NCBI RefSeq assembly: GCF_004519405.1
Contig: NZ_SGWI01000001.1
Coordinates: 1-64,000 of the forward strand
DNA: 64,000 nt
Source: Pseudomonas sp. BCA17
Lineage (GTDB): Bacteria; Pseudomonadota; Gammaproteobacteria; Pseudomonadales; Pseudomonadaceae
Reading direction: 5' to 3'
Both the position numbers and the translations under genes were made by a program. The first letter of the stretch is position 1. Every line of letters begins with the position of its first letter. This document shows positions 8,376 through 17,284 of the stretch, piece after piece. The notes under the pieces are model-generated. The model was not told the DNA's origin, did no database searches, and was given only the letters and a program-made list of their open reading frames with translations.

Positions 8376-8935
8376 GCGTGCAGCGCCGGGTCGGTGCGCC
8401 ATTCACGCCAGCCTTGCACGGCGATCACGGTGAACAGTGCATACAGCGCGGCGGTCAGGTACAGGCCCTTATAGAGAAACAGCCCGACGAAGATCACGTC
8501 CACGGCGATCCACAAGGGCCAGCACTGCACGCGTTTTTGCGCCATCCACAGTTGTGCCACCAGGCTGAAACCGGTGAGGGCCGCGTCGAGCCAGGGTTGG
8601 GCGGCGTCGGTCCAATGGGCCATGGCGGCGCCAAGCAGCAGGCTGAATACCGCGCCGATGGCCAGGCTGGTCGTGATCGCAGGCCAGCCCAGGCTGGTCA
8701 CCTGGCGGCCTTGCCTGACCTCGCCGGCGCGGGTCCATTGCCACCAGCCGTAGAGTTGCAGGGCGGCGTAGACCACCTGCAGCAGCATGTCGGAATAGAG
8801 CTTTACGTCGAAGAATACCCAAGTGTAGAGCAAGACCATCACCAGGCCGATGGGCCAGCACCAGGGGTTTTGTTTGACCGTCAGCCAGACAGCGATCACC
8901 CCCAGGGCGGCGGCGAACAATTCAAGCCCGGACAT
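8372..8935 (-). CDS. pnuC: PnuC-family nicotinamide riboside transporter
   Basis: A 187-residue integral membrane protein with about seven hydrophobic segments. It carries the PnuC-type WLTVKQNPWCWPIGLVMVLLYTWVFFDVKLYSDMLLQ region, and YGWWQW follows in the conserved aromatic cluster. PnuC proteins facilitate diffusion of nicotinamide riboside, and import is made irreversible by cytoplasmic phosphorylation. The kinase is encoded immediately downstream with an ATGA overlap, which supports nicotinamide riboside over thiamine (PnuT) as substrate. The upstream region is short (about 60 bp to a REP). I see no riboswitch in it. Confidence 0.87.
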   Translation of the reverse strand: MSGLELFAAALGVIAVWLTVKQNPWCWPIGLVMVLLYTWVFFDVKLYSDMLLQVVYAALQLYGWWQWTRAGEVRQGRQVTSLGWPAITTSLAIGAVFSLLLGAAMAHWTDAAQPWLDAALTGFSLVAQLWMAQKRVQCWPLWIAVDVIFVGLFLYKGLYLTAALYALFTVIAVQGWREWRTDPALHA

Positions 8936-8998
8936 GGCGGTTCCTTGGGAGAGTCGAAGAGGGCGGTGATTGTAACTTCAAAATGTGGAGGGACCAAT

Positions 8999-9024
8999 GT
9001 GGGAGGGCGCAAGCTCTCTCCCAC
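8999..9024. repeat. REP element (GTGGGAG type)
   Basis: GTGGGAG... and ...CTCCCAC form a 26-base imperfect hairpin around GGCGCAAGCTCT. It lies between the chemoreceptor 3' end and the pnuC 5' region. It is a second REP subfamily, different from the TCGCCACA type at 1-27 and 35338-35444. Confidence 0.65.
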
Positions 9025-9037
9025 CTGTGGAAACGCG

Positions 9038-10672
9038 CTAGACCTTGAATTGGCGCAGGAGCGCGTCAAGTTGTTCGCTCAAGGCGCGCAGCTGTTCACT
9101 GGCCACGCTGGACTGCTGCGCCGCCAACGCCGTGCTATGGGACAAACCGGCCGCTTCGGTGACGTTCTGGTTGATGTCTTCCACGACATGCGCCTGTTGC
9201 AGGGTGGCGCTGGCGATTGACGCGTTCAGCCCGTTGAGGTTGTGCAGCGCCTGGCCGATGGCCGTGAGGCTGGCGCCGGCCTGGCCCGCTTGTTCAATGG
9301 TCAGTTGCGAGGCCGTGTGACTGTCACTGATGACCTTGACCGCCGCTTCCGAATGACCTTGCAGGCGCTCGATCATCACCTGGATTTCAGCGGTGGACTT
9401 CTGCGTGCGTTGGGCCAGCAGGCGGACTTCATCGGCCACCACCGCAAAGCCGCGGCCTTGCTCGCCGGCGCGGGCGGCTTCAATCGCCGCGTTGAGCGCC
9501 AGCAGGTTGGTCTGGTCGGCGATGGAGCGGATCACCTCAAGCACGCTACCGATCTGCGTACTTTCGCTGGACAGCGTGCGGATCACTTCCACAGCCTGGC
9601 CGATGGTGCCGGAGAGCCGGTCGATCTGTTGCAGGCTGCCGTCGATGTTCACCTGGCCCTGTTGCGCTTGAGCCTGGGCGTCGCGCATTTCGCTGGCGGC
9701 GTGCTCGGCGTTTTTCGCCACGTCCTGCACGCCATAGGTGACTTCATTGATGGCCGTCGCCACCAGTTCCATCTGCTGCGACTGTTGCTGGCTGCGGTCA
9801 TGGGCCTGGCTGGCATTGGTGCCAAGCTCCGTCGACGACTGGCCCAGCGCGTTGGCGCAGGCCTGCAACTGGCCGATCACCTGGCGCAGTTTTGTCGTGA
9901 AGGCATTGAAGTGCAGGGACAGTTGGGTGACTTCGTCGCGCCCGTGGGTGTCGAGGCTACGGGTCAGGTCGCTTTCGCCACTGGCGATATTGGCCATGGC
10001 GTTTACGGCCTGTTGCAACGGGTGCAGGATGCTGCGGGCAATCAGCAGCACCAGCAATGCCATCACCGCAGCGATTGCCAGACTGATGAACGAGGTTCTC
10101 CACACTTGCACCTTGAATTCGGCCTGGACGTCATCCACGTACACGCCGGAGCCGATGATCCAGCCCCACGGCTCGAACAGTTGGATATACGAGGTTTTCT
10201 CCACCGGGGCTTCGGCTCCCGGTTTTGGCCAGCGATAGCTGACGATACCCGCGCCCTTGGCCTTGGCCAGGCTGACGAACTCGTTGAATACCGCAAACCC
10301 GTCCGGGTCGCGAATCGCCGAGAGGTTCTGGCCATCCAACTTGGGGTTGGCCGGGTGCATGATCATCACGGGCGTGAGGTCGTTGATCCAGAAATAATCG
10401 TCGTGGTCATAACGCAACCCGCGCACCGCGCTCAGGGCTTGCTGCTGCGCCGCTTCCCGGGTCAGCACGCCGGTTTTCTCAAGATTCTGGTAATACGCCA
10501 GTACGCCACTGGCGGTCTGGACCACGTGTTGGGTCTGTTGGCGCTTGGCCTGGTAGAGATCCCCATGGATCTGCTTGAGCATCAACAAACTCAAGGTCAA
10601 CAGCATCAGCACGGCGACTATCAGGATCAGCCAGAGACGTCGGCTGATCGACATGTTGCGCAAACTGTTCAT
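9038..10672 (-). CDS. Methyl-accepting chemotaxis protein with periplasmic single-Cache domain
   Basis: A 544-residue chemoreceptor. TM1 lies at about 13-33. The periplasmic sensor contains [12 protein letters not shown]...[12 protein letters not shown] and [13 protein letters not shown], the hallmarks of the sCache_2 domain that binds small carboxylates and similar ligands. TM2 lies at about 190-212, followed by a HAMP domain ([21 protein letters not shown]). The cytoplasmic signalling tip [34 protein letters not shown] is the CheA/CheW-contacting hairpin. Gln/Glu-rich methylation helices flank it. There is no CheR-binding pentapeptide at the C-terminus. It is monocistronic and the ligand is unknown. 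Confidence 0.93.
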   Translation of the reverse strand: MNSLRNMSISRRLWLILIVAVLMLLTLSLLMLKQIHGDLYQAKRQQTQHVVQTASGVLAYYQNLEKTGVLTREAAQQQALSAVRGLRYDHDDYFWINDLTPVMIMHPANPKLDGQNLSAIRDPDGFAVFNEFVSLAKAKGAGIVSYRWPKPGAEAPVEKTSYIQLFEPWGWIIGSGVYVDDVQAEFKVQVWRTSFISLAIAAVMALLVLLIARSILHPLQQAVNAMANIASGESDLTRSLDTHGRDEVTQLSLHFNAFTTKLRQVIGQLQACANALGQSSTELGTNASQAHDRSQQQSQQMELVATAINEVTYGVQDVAKNAEHAASEMRDAQAQAQQGQVNIDGSLQQIDRLSGTIGQAVEVIRTLSSESTQIGSVLEVIRSIADQTNLLALNAAIEAARAGEQGRGFAVVADEVRLLAQRTQKSTAEIQVMIERLQGHSEAAVKVISDSHTASQLTIEQAGQAGASLTAIGQALHNLNGLNASIASATLQQAHVVEDINQNVTEAAGLSHSTALAAQQSSVASEQLRALSEQLDALLRQFKV

Positions 10673-10901
10673 CGTCCTGTCACTCCATGCTTTTTATAGT
10701 TGTGGTGCTGCTTCGACATTTCCGGCGTGTCTGATAGGCTTTCGGCCCGTAATCGGAAAACCTGAGTACTGCCTGATTTTTCACGGAATTTTTGCAGTCC
10801 GGCGTGGATTATCCAACGCCTGGCCTTCAGCGCACTCATCATCATTGAACCACTAGAAAAGACTGACGAGGCGTGCCTCGCGCATGACCTTTGGGGGAAA
10901 T

Positions 10902-11732
10902 ATGGATTTTTGGACCGCCATACAGGCATTGATTCTTGGCGTGGTGGAGGGGCTGACGGAGTTCCTGCCGATCTCCAGCACCGGTCACCAGATTATCGTA
11001 GCCGACTTGATCGGTTTCGGTGGCGAGCGTTTTGAAGCGTTCAACATCATCATTCAGTTGGGTGCGATCCTGGCGGTGGTGTGGGAATTCCGGCGCAAGA
11101 TCCTCGACGTGGTGATCGGTTTGCCGACTCAGCGCAATGCCCAGCGCTTCACCGTCAACCTGATCATCGCCGTGCTGCCGGCCGTGGTGTTGGGCGTGAT
11201 TTTCGCTGACCTGATCAAGCACTACCTGTTCAACCCGATCACCGTGGCCACTGCGCTGGTGATCGGCGGCGTGATCATGCTGTGGGCCGAGCGCCGCCAG
11301 CATGCCGTACACGCACACAGCGTGGATGACATCACCTGGAAGGAGGCGCTCAAGGTTGGCCTGGCCCAGTGCCTGGCGATGATTCCCGGCACTTCGCGTT
11401 CCGGGGCGACCATCATCGGCGGGTTGCTGTTCGGTCTGTCGCGCAAGACGGCCACCGAGTTCTCGTTCTTCCTGGCCATGCCCACCATGGTCGGTGCGGC
11501 GGTGTATTCGGGCTACAAGTACCGTCACTTGTTCCAGCCGGATGACCTGCCGGTATTCGCCATTGGTTTCGTCACCTCGTTCATCTTCGCGATGATCGCG
11601 GTCAAGGCGTTGCTCAAGTTCATCGCCAGCCACAGCTATGCGGCCTTTGCCTGGTACCGGATCGCGTTCGGCCTGGTGATCCTGGCGACCTGGCAGTTTG
11701 GCTGGATCGACTGGTCTGCGGTCAAACCATGA
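10902..11732 (+). CDS. uppP: Undecaprenyl-diphosphatase (UppP/BacA)
   Basis: A 276-residue polytopic inner-membrane enzyme that recycles undecaprenyl pyrophosphate to the monophosphate for peptidoglycan and O-antigen synthesis. The catalytic motif [14 protein letters not shown] lies near the N-terminus, and the second motif [20 protein letters not shown] lies mid-protein. ATG at 10902 is preferred over the in-frame ATG at 10884 because GGGGGAAAT precedes it directly and the protein then begins [13 protein letters not shown]. The downstream DUF1294 gene starts in an ATGA overlap. High-level expression of such proteins gives bacitracin tolerance. Confidence 0.93.
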   Translation: MDFWTAIQALILGVVEGLTEFLPISSTGHQIIVADLIGFGGERFEAFNIIIQLGAILAVVWEFRRKILDVVIGLPTQRNAQRFTVNLIIAVLPAVVLGVIFADLIKHYLFNPITVATALVIGGVIMLWAERRQHAVHAHSVDDITWKEALKVGLAQCLAMIPGTSRSGATIIGGLLFGLSRKTATEFSFFLAMPTMVGAAVYSGYKYRHLFQPDDLPVFAIGFVTSFIFAMIAVKALLKFIASHSYAAFAWYRIAFGLVILATWQFGWIDWSAVKP

Positions 11733-12112
11733 GCCTCCAGCACCCACGCTTGAAGGCGGCGATCTTTGCACTGCTGTGCGCCGCGCCGCTGACAGGGGCG
11801 GCGTTGCTGTGGTATCGCGGCGAGACGCTGATCCCGCTGGCCGCCTATGGCGTGGTCAGCGTGGTGGCGTTTTTCCTGTATTGGAGCGACAAGCGCAAGG
11901 CGCAAACCGATGCACGCCGTATCCCGGAAAACATCCTGCACGCTGTCGAGCTGGCAGGTGGTTGGCCGGGGGCGTTGATTGCCCAGCAGGTGTTTCGCCA
12001 CAAGACACGCAAGGTGTCTTATCAGGTGCTGTTCTGGGTGATCGTGCTGTTGCACCAGGTGTTCTGGCTGGATCAGTTGTTCCTGGGCGGTACGTTGTTG
12101 TCAGTCCTCTAG
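11729..12112 (+). CDS. DUF1294 small membrane protein
   Basis: A 127-residue protein with two N-terminal hydrophobic segments, then the DUF1294 core [45 protein letters not shown] and a final hydrophobic helix. Its function is unknown. Homologues are often fused to a cold-shock domain, which is absent here. Translationally coupled to uppP by an ATGA overlap. Its 3' end overlaps the convergent yjbR-like gene by 12 bp. Confidence 0.82.
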   Translation: MSLQHPRLKAAIFALLCAAPLTGAALLWYRGETLIPLAAYGVVSVVAFFLYWSDKRKAQTDARRIPENILHAVELAGGWPGALIAQQVFRHKTRKVSYQVLFWVIVLLHQVFWLDQLFLGGTLLSVL

Positions 12113-12457
12113 CCGCAGCCCGACCTGCGTGCGCTTGGGCAGTTTGCTGACCACCAACTGGTGGGAGCGCTGCAACAAGCCACGCAGTTCATCGGCGCCC
12201 AGCGGGTAGGGCGTGTTCATGATGATCCACTGCGCACGGGCCAGGTACGGTGCAGGATGAATGCCCGGACGGTCCACATGGCCGAGGAACAGTTCCTTGT
12301 CGACCTTGAATGCCAGCGAGTCACCGCGCAGGTTTTGCACGGCGAACATCTTGTTGCCGGCAATCGAAAACACCCGCACGCCGCCCCATTTGTAGTCTTC
12401 CCGCGCGCCGGGCAGGCCCAGGCAGAAGGTGGCGACTTGTTCTTCGTTCATCTTCAT
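12101..12457 (-). CDS. MmcQ/YjbR family protein
   Basis: A 118-residue protein of the MmcQ/YjbR (CyaY-like fold, DUF419) family. The N-terminal EEQVATFCLGLPGAREDYKWGG and the conserved FKVDKELF and PGIHPAPYLARAQWIIM blocks are visible. Members are called double-wing DNA-binding proteins, but their biological role is unknown. The start at 12457 is set by an ATGA overlap with the stop of the upstream lysR gene, so the two are co-translated. Confidence 0.82.
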   Translation of the reverse strand: MKMNEEQVATFCLGLPGAREDYKWGGVRVFSIAGNKMFAVQNLRGDSLAFKVDKELFLGHVDRPGIHPAPYLARAQWIIMNTPYPLGADELRGLLQRSHQLVVSKLPKRTQVGLRLED

Positions 12458-13362
12458 AGCAGTCGATCTCCGCAACCTTTGAAGCCCTCTTCAAGAAAGT
12501 CGATCCAGGCACGAATGGCCGGCAGCACGCCTCGCCGATGCGGGTAAACCGCCTGCAACCAGCCCCCCGGCAACGACCATTCAGGTAGCAGTTGTACCAA
12601 GCGGCCGCTGGCCAACTCTTCTTCGCAATACATCATCGGCAGCACGGTAAAACCCAGGCCCATGATTGCGCTGGCCTTGCGGACGATGAAGTCGTCGATA
12701 CCCAGTCGGGCCTCCATCACCAGTTCATGGGGATGCCCATGGGGGTCGAGAATGCGCTGATGCACCATGCGGTCCGCCTCCAGGGCGCCGAGCATCGGCA
12801 GTTGCTTGAGGTCTTCGAGGGTATTGATCTGCCTGTCATGTATAAAAGCAGGGCTGGCCACCAGTGCCGTCTGGGCCTGGCGCAGGCGCTTGGTGACCAG
12901 CAACGGGTCTTCATCCCCCTGTTCGCGCACGCGCAGGGCGACGTCGATACCTTCAGCTACCAGGTCCACACGGCGGTTGACCAGGGTCATTTCCAATTGA
13001 ACCAGCGGGTGGGCGGCGAGAAACCCGGCGACCATGTCCGGCAGCATGTGCTGCGCCATGCCCACCGGGCAACTGACCCGCAGGCGTCCACGGGGCTCGC
13101 TGGACATGCTGGCCACGGCCTCATCGGCCATTTCCGCCTCCAGCAACATTGCCTGGCAATGGCGCAAGTAGCGTTCACCCACGGCGGTGAGGGTCAGTTG
13201 CCGGGTGGTGCGCTGCAGCAGGCGGGCGCCGAGGCGTTCTTCGAGTTCGGCAATGCGCCGCGACAGGCGTGATTTGGGAATGCCCAGCAGCCTGCCGGCC
13301 GCCGCGAAACCGCCGGACTCGACAACTTTCGCGAAATAGTAGAGGTCGTTGAGGTCTTGCAT
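12454..13362 (-). CDS. LysR-family transcriptional regulator
   Basis: A 302-residue LTTR. The N-terminal winged HTH (about 1-60: LNDLYYFAKVVESGGFAAAGRLLGIPKSRLSRRIAELEERLGARLLQRTTR) is followed by a periplasmic-binding-like effector domain. It belongs to the CrgA/DsdC-like group that often controls nearby transporters or oxidoreductases. A large perfect dyad (13365-13392) abuts the start codon and is the likely autoregulatory site. A related sequence lies upstream of the MFS gene at 15862-17052. It follows the semialdehyde dehydrogenase gene on the same strand (68-bp gap). Confidence 0.9.
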   Translation of the reverse strand: MQDLNDLYYFAKVVESGGFAAAGRLLGIPKSRLSRRIAELEERLGARLLQRTTRQLTLTAVGERYLRHCQAMLLEAEMADEAVASMSSEPRGRLRVSCPVGMAQHMLPDMVAGFLAAHPLVQLEMTLVNRRVDLVAEGIDVALRVREQGDEDPLLVTKRLRQAQTALVASPAFIHDRQINTLEDLKQLPMLGALEADRMVHQRILDPHGHPHELVMEARLGIDDFIVRKASAIMGLGFTVLPMMYCEEELASGRLVQLLPEWSLPGGWLQAVYPHRRGVLPAIRAWIDFLEEGFKGCGDRLL

Positions 13363-13364
13363 GG

Positions 13365-13392
13365 TCGTCCCATTGTCCTGTCAATGGGACGA
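13365..13392. promoter_or_regulatory. Large perfect dyad at the lysR start, candidate LTTR operator
   Basis: TCGTCCCATTG (13365-13375) and CAATGGGACGA (13382-13392) form a perfect 11-bp inverted repeat with a 6-bp centre. It begins 3 bp upstream of the lysR ATG. As DNA it suits an LTTR site. As RNA it would place the possible Shine-Dalgarno AGGA in a hairpin loop. Confidence 0.6.
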
Positions 13393-13430
13393 ACTATCCG
13401 CGCCTGATCCGTACAAATCTACTTCTGGAT

Positions 13431-14810
13431 TTAAAATTGTGCGCCGCCCATCAGCACATATTTCACATGCACATACTCGTCGATCCCGTAATAGCTGCCT
13501 TCGCGGCCGTAGCCGGATTGCTTGATGCCGCCAAATGGAATCGACGCCGTGCCCACCGAACCCGAGTTGAGAATCACCATTCCGGCCTCCAATTGGCGCG
13601 ACAGACGCAACGAGCGACCGAGTGCGCTGGTATAGGCATAGGCCACCAGGCCGAACTCGGTCTGGTTGGCGCGGGCGATGACTTCTTGCTCATCCTTGAA
13701 CGAGTAGATGGCAAACACCGGCCCGAAAATTTCCTCGGTTGCCAGCGGTGAGTCATCCTGCAGGCCCGTCAGCACCGTCGGCTCATAGAACAGGCCACCC
13801 TTGGCGTGGGGCTTGCCGCCCATCAATATCCTGGCGCCGGCAGCCTTGGCGTCTTCCACCAGGCGCGCGACCTTGTCGAAGCCCAGTTGATTGACCAGCG
13901 GCCCGACCACAAAGTCTTCACGCAGGCCCTGGCCCACTTCGATTTGGGCCACGCTGTGCTGCAGGCGCTTGATGAAGTCCTCAAGGATGCTGTGCTGCAC
14001 AAAGATCCGGTTCGGCGAGATGCACACCTGCCCGCAGTTGCGCAGTTTGGCGCTGACCAGGCCCTTGACGGCCTCATCCAGGTTGGCGTCCTGGAACACA
14101 ATAAAGGGCGCGTTGCCGCCCAGTTCGAGGGTCATTTTCTTGACCGTTGCCGCGCATTGCGCAGCGAGCAATTTGCCGACACCGGTCGAACCGGTGAACG
14201 AGATTTTGCGGATGCGCGGATCGCCGGTGAGGAGCAGGCCGATTTCCCTGGGGTCACCGACCACCACTTCCAGCACGCCCTCATCGATGCCGGCTTTGCG
14301 CGCGTATTCCAGCAGCTTGAAGGCGGTGAGCGGGGTGTCTTCGGCAGGCTTGATCACCATGGTGCAGCCGGCGGAAAGGGCTGTCGCTACCTTGCGGGTG
14401 ATCATCATGAAAGGGAAGTTCCACGGGGTGATGGCCGCGACCGGGCCGATGGCCTCTTTGGTCACCATCACATTGGCGTTGCGGTCGTGGGTGGGGATGG
14501 TGTCACCGTAGACGCGTTTGGCTTCTTCGGCGTACCACTCGATAAAGCCGAGGCCGTAATCGATTTCGCCGCGGGCTTCGCTGAGACATTTGCCGTTTTC
14601 ACGGCACAGCAGTTCGGCGAAGGCTTCCTTGTCGGCTTTCACAGTGTCGTGCCAGCGGCGCAGGATGTCGCTGCGCTCCTGGGCGAGCTTGCCGGACCAG
14701 GCGGGGAAGGCGGCGCAGGCGCGGTCGATGGCGGCCTTGACTTCGGCCTGGGAGTTCTTGGTGACGCGGCCGATTTCTTCGCCGGTGGCGGGGTTGTAGA
14801 CGATAAGCAT
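13431..14810 (-). CDS. NAD(P)-dependent succinate-semialdehyde/aldehyde dehydrogenase
   Basis: A 459-residue ALDH-superfamily enzyme. TPWNFPFMMITRK is the NAD(P) and substrate Asn region, SFTGSTGVGKLL the dinucleotide motif, and ELGGNAPFIVF holds the general-base Glu. The nucleophile is Cys263 in GQVCISPNR. The C-terminal FGGIKQSGYGREGS matches SSADH/GabD-like members, though the substrate could be another semialdehyde. ATG at 14810 (MLIVYNPATGEEIG) is chosen over the open extension to 14885 because the family begins near this point and GGAG precedes it. Divergent from an AraC regulator that probably controls it. Confidence 0.88.
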   Translation of the reverse strand: MLIVYNPATGEEIGRVTKNSQAEVKAAIDRACAAFPAWSGKLAQERSDILRRWHDTVKADKEAFAELLCRENGKCLSEARGEIDYGLGFIEWYAEEAKRVYGDTIPTHDRNANVMVTKEAIGPVAAITPWNFPFMMITRKVATALSAGCTMVIKPAEDTPLTAFKLLEYARKAGIDEGVLEVVVGDPREIGLLLTGDPRIRKISFTGSTGVGKLLAAQCAATVKKMTLELGGNAPFIVFQDANLDEAVKGLVSAKLRNCGQVCISPNRIFVQHSILEDFIKRLQHSVAQIEVGQGLREDFVVGPLVNQLGFDKVARLVEDAKAAGARILMGGKPHAKGGLFYEPTVLTGLQDDSPLATEEIFGPVFAIYSFKDEQEVIARANQTEFGLVAYAYTSALGRSLRLSRQLEAGMVILNSGSVGTASIPFGGIKQSGYGREGSYYGIDEYVHVKYVLMGGAQF

Positions 14811-14969
14811 GTGGGGAGTCTCCGAGGGCTGAACGTGCTGATTCAGGCTACGCAAAGCGTGCTGCCGGGCGAATATCCATTCCAATGTGCTGATTGCCTA
14901 TTCCTATGAGCCCATGGTCATGAAGCCCCTGGCGCGGTAACGTGCGGTTTTATCCCGGAGCCGCCAAGC

Positions 14970-15896
14970 ATGGGCCGTGCCGCAAGAATCATCGAACTGA
15001 TGGGCAGCCTCGCGCCTGTCGAAGGCTATAATCTGAGCCCCATGGATGATGTGCGCTTCCTGCGTTCCAACCGCCCTTTGCACCGAGTGCCGGTGCTGTA
15101 CGACCCGGGTATCGTGATGGTGTGCCAGGGCCGCAAGCGCGGTTACCTGGGCGACGCGGTGTACCTGTACGACGCGCAGCATTATCTGGTGGTGTCGGTG
15201 CCGGTGCCGTTCACCATGGAAACCGATGCCAGTGAGGAGGAGCCGATGCTGGCGGTGTACCTGCGCCTGGATTTCACCCTGGCGGCGGAGCTGATGCTGC
15301 TGCTGGACGCGTTTCCCGACTTGCCCGACGCCAGGCCCAGGGGCATGTATTCGTCGCCAATGGACGACAAGCTGAGTGAATCACTGTTGCGTTTCCTCGA
15401 AGCCATGCATGAGCCGATGGACGCGCAATTGCTGGGGCCGACGCTGGTGCGTGAGATCTATTACCGGATCCTGACGGGCGAGCAGGGCGGTTCGATGCGC
15501 GCGGCGCTCAATCGCCAAGGCCAGTTCGGCAAGGTGGCGCGGGCGATTCGCAAGATTCATGGGTGTTACCACCAGCACCTGGATGTAGAGGCACTGGCGC
15601 GGGAAGCGATGATGAGCGTGCCGAGCTTTCATGCGCACTTTCGTACGGTCACCGACACCTCGCCGATGCAGTACCTCAAATCCACGCGCCTGCATCAGGC
15701 GCGCCTGCTGATGCTGCGCAACGACATCACCGCTGCCACGGCGTGTATCAAGGTTGGCTATGAAAGCGCCTCGCAGTTCAGTCGTGAGTTCAAGCGCCTC
15801 TTCGGGCGCGCGCCGCAGGAGGAGATTCAGTGGATGAAGCGCACCTATGCGTTGCCGGCGCCTACGTCGGCGTCGATTTATGTGTCTTCGCACTGA
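14970..15896 (+). CDS. AraC-family transcriptional regulator (AraC_N type)
   Basis: A 308-residue protein. The N-terminal ligand domain (about 1-180) is of the AraC_N/CqhR type (VPVLYDPGIVMVCQGRKRGYLGDAVYLYDAQHYLVVSVPVPF). The C-terminal double HTH (about 200-295) includes SVPSFHAHFRTVTDTSPMQYLKSTRLHQARLLML and VGYESASQFSREFKRLFGRAP. Such regulators commonly activate adjacent aldehyde or alcohol dehydrogenases. The divergent semialdehyde dehydrogenase shares a 159-bp intergenic region with it. The 3' end overlaps the convergent MFS gene by 35 bp. Confidence 0.9.
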   Translation: MGRAARIIELMGSLAPVEGYNLSPMDDVRFLRSNRPLHRVPVLYDPGIVMVCQGRKRGYLGDAVYLYDAQHYLVVSVPVPFTMETDASEEEPMLAVYLRLDFTLAAELMLLLDAFPDLPDARPRGMYSSPMDDKLSESLLRFLEAMHEPMDAQLLGPTLVREIYYRILTGEQGGSMRAALNRQGQFGKVARAIRKIHGCYHQHLDVEALAREAMMSVPSFHAHFRTVTDTSPMQYLKSTRLHQARLLMLRNDITAATACIKVGYESASQFSREFKRLFGRAPQEEIQWMKRTYALPAPTSASIYVSSH

Positions 15897-17052
15897 ACAG
15901 CGTCACCAGCAGCGCCGTGCCGACAAAGGCCGCGCCGGTCAGCGCCTGGCCCTGCCAGCCATAATGCTCCGAGGCCAGGGCACCGCAGGCTGAACCCAGG
16001 GCACCGCCGATAAAGTAGATGACCATGAACACGGTATTCAGCCGGCTGGTGGCGGCGGGATCAAGGGCCAGTACGCGGGTCTGGTTGGCCAGTTGGTTGA
16101 TACGGTTGCCGAGGTCGAGGAAGGTCGCCGCGATCAGGATTGGCCACCACCAGCCTTGCGGGCCCAAGGCGTAGATCAGGATAAACGCCACCAACACCGT
16201 GGCGATGCCGACGCGCTCCAGCAGGCGAGCGTGGCGGCGGGTGTATTGGCCGATCGTCGAGGCGCAGAGGATGCCGACAATCGCCGATAACCCCAGCAGG
16301 CCGGCCTGAGCACTGGAAAACCCATAGGGCGGCAAGGCCAGCAATGCGGCCATCGAGCCCCAGAACACATTCAGCGCACCAAACACCAGCCCGCCCTTGA
16401 TCGCCGACTGGCGCAGGGTCGAGTGCTGTCGGGCCAGCCCCCACAACGACTTGAGCAAGGCGCCATATGCCAGTTTGCTGGTGGAGACCGACACTGGCAT
16501 GCGCGTCAATATTGCCATGAACAGCAGCACATCCAGCGCGGCCGCCAGGGCAAACATGCCGCGCCAGCCCAGCCAGCCGCTGACCACGCCACTGACGGTC
16601 CGCGCCAGCAAGCCGCCGGCAGACAGACCGCTGACCATCAAGCCCAGCACAGCGCCTTTCTGCGCGGGTTCGCTCAGGTCCGAGGCCGCCGGAATGATCA
16701 CTTGTGCACTGATGCCCGACAGCCCCAGCAGTGTGCTCGCCACCAACAGCCAGGCGTAGGACGGCGCCGTGGCGGAGGCCAGCAGGCTGATGAAGTTGAT
16801 GCACAGCACGGCGAGGATCAACGTGCGTCGGCTGATGCGATCACCCAGCGGTACGAACAGCAACAGGCCGCTGGCATAGCCCAGTTGGGTCAGCGTGGCT
16901 ATCTGGCCGACATGCGCCGTGGACACGCCGAAGGTATCGGCAATCAGCGGCAGCATGGCCTGGTTGTAATAGATGGTGGCGACCGAAAACCCGCAGCAGA
17001 TGGCGAGTAGCAGGGTCAAGCCTTTGGTGAGGACGGCGGGGTGTGAATGCAT
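15862..17052 (-). CDS. MFS exporter
   Basis: A 396-residue protein with 12 predicted helices. It begins LLLAICCGFSVATIYYNQAMLPLIADTFGVSTAHVGQIATLTQLGYASGLLLFVPLGDRISRR, a pattern common in YnfM-like and drug-exporter families. The cytoplasmic GDRISRR loop is the MFS A motif. The substrate is unknown. The upstream region (17053-17284) is shared with divergent azoR and carries a sequence matching 17 of 21 positions of the lysR dyad region. Control by that LysR is therefore plausible, but this is inference. Confidence 0.87.
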   Translation of the reverse strand: MHSHPAVLTKGLTLLLAICCGFSVATIYYNQAMLPLIADTFGVSTAHVGQIATLTQLGYASGLLLFVPLGDRISRRTLILAVLCINFISLLASATAPSYAWLLVASTLLGLSGISAQVIIPAASDLSEPAQKGAVLGLMVSGLSAGGLLARTVSGVVSGWLGWRGMFALAAALDVLLFMAILTRMPVSVSTSKLAYGALLKSLWGLARQHSTLRQSAIKGGLVFGALNVFWGSMAALLALPPYGFSSAQAGLLGLSAIVGILCASTIGQYTRRHARLLERVGIATVLVAFILIYALGPQGWWWPILIAATFLDLGNRINQLANQTRVLALDPAATSRLNTVFMVIYFIGGALGSACGALASEHYGWQGQALTGAAFVGTALLVTLFSAKTHKSTPT

Positions 17053-17169
17053 GGCGTGCCCAGTCGCTGTTGGAACTGCGGCGAGGATGCCGCCAAGCGA
17101 GGGTTAAATCCAGTGCCCAAGAGGATTGAGCAATAACCGCGTTGAATTGAAGCATGGCGATCCAATGAC

Positions 17170-17190
17170 TGTCCTGCTGATGGGACAAAC
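17170..17190. promoter_or_regulatory. Second copy of the LysR-associated motif upstream of MFS/azoR
   Basis: The 21-base segment matches 13374-13394 at 17 positions, sharing TGTCCTG and ATGGGAC. Within it TGTCC (17170-17174) and GGACA (17183-17187) form an inverted pair. It lies 118 bp upstream of the MFS start and 95 bp upstream of azoR. Confidence 0.4.
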
Positions 17191-17248
17191 AATCGCATTT
17201 CAGCCGTCTAATCGTTGATTCGCTTCGCCTGTAGGATTAACCCCACTT

Positions 17249-17266
17249 GATCGCCCTGGGGCGATC
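17249..17266. promoter_or_regulatory. Perfect dyad in the azoR leader
   Basis: GATCGCCC (17249-17256) and GGGCGATC (17259-17266) are perfect inverted repeats with a 2-bp centre. They end about 8 bp before the azoR Shine-Dalgarno GGAGA, suitable for a repressor operator. Confidence 0.4.
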
Positions 17267-17284
17267 CTCACTTGGAGAACCGCC

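Noticed and set aside
8936-8998. Riboswitch upstream of pnuC
   Set aside because: Only about 60 bases separate the REP from the start codon and I recognise no TPP or NAD riboswitch core.
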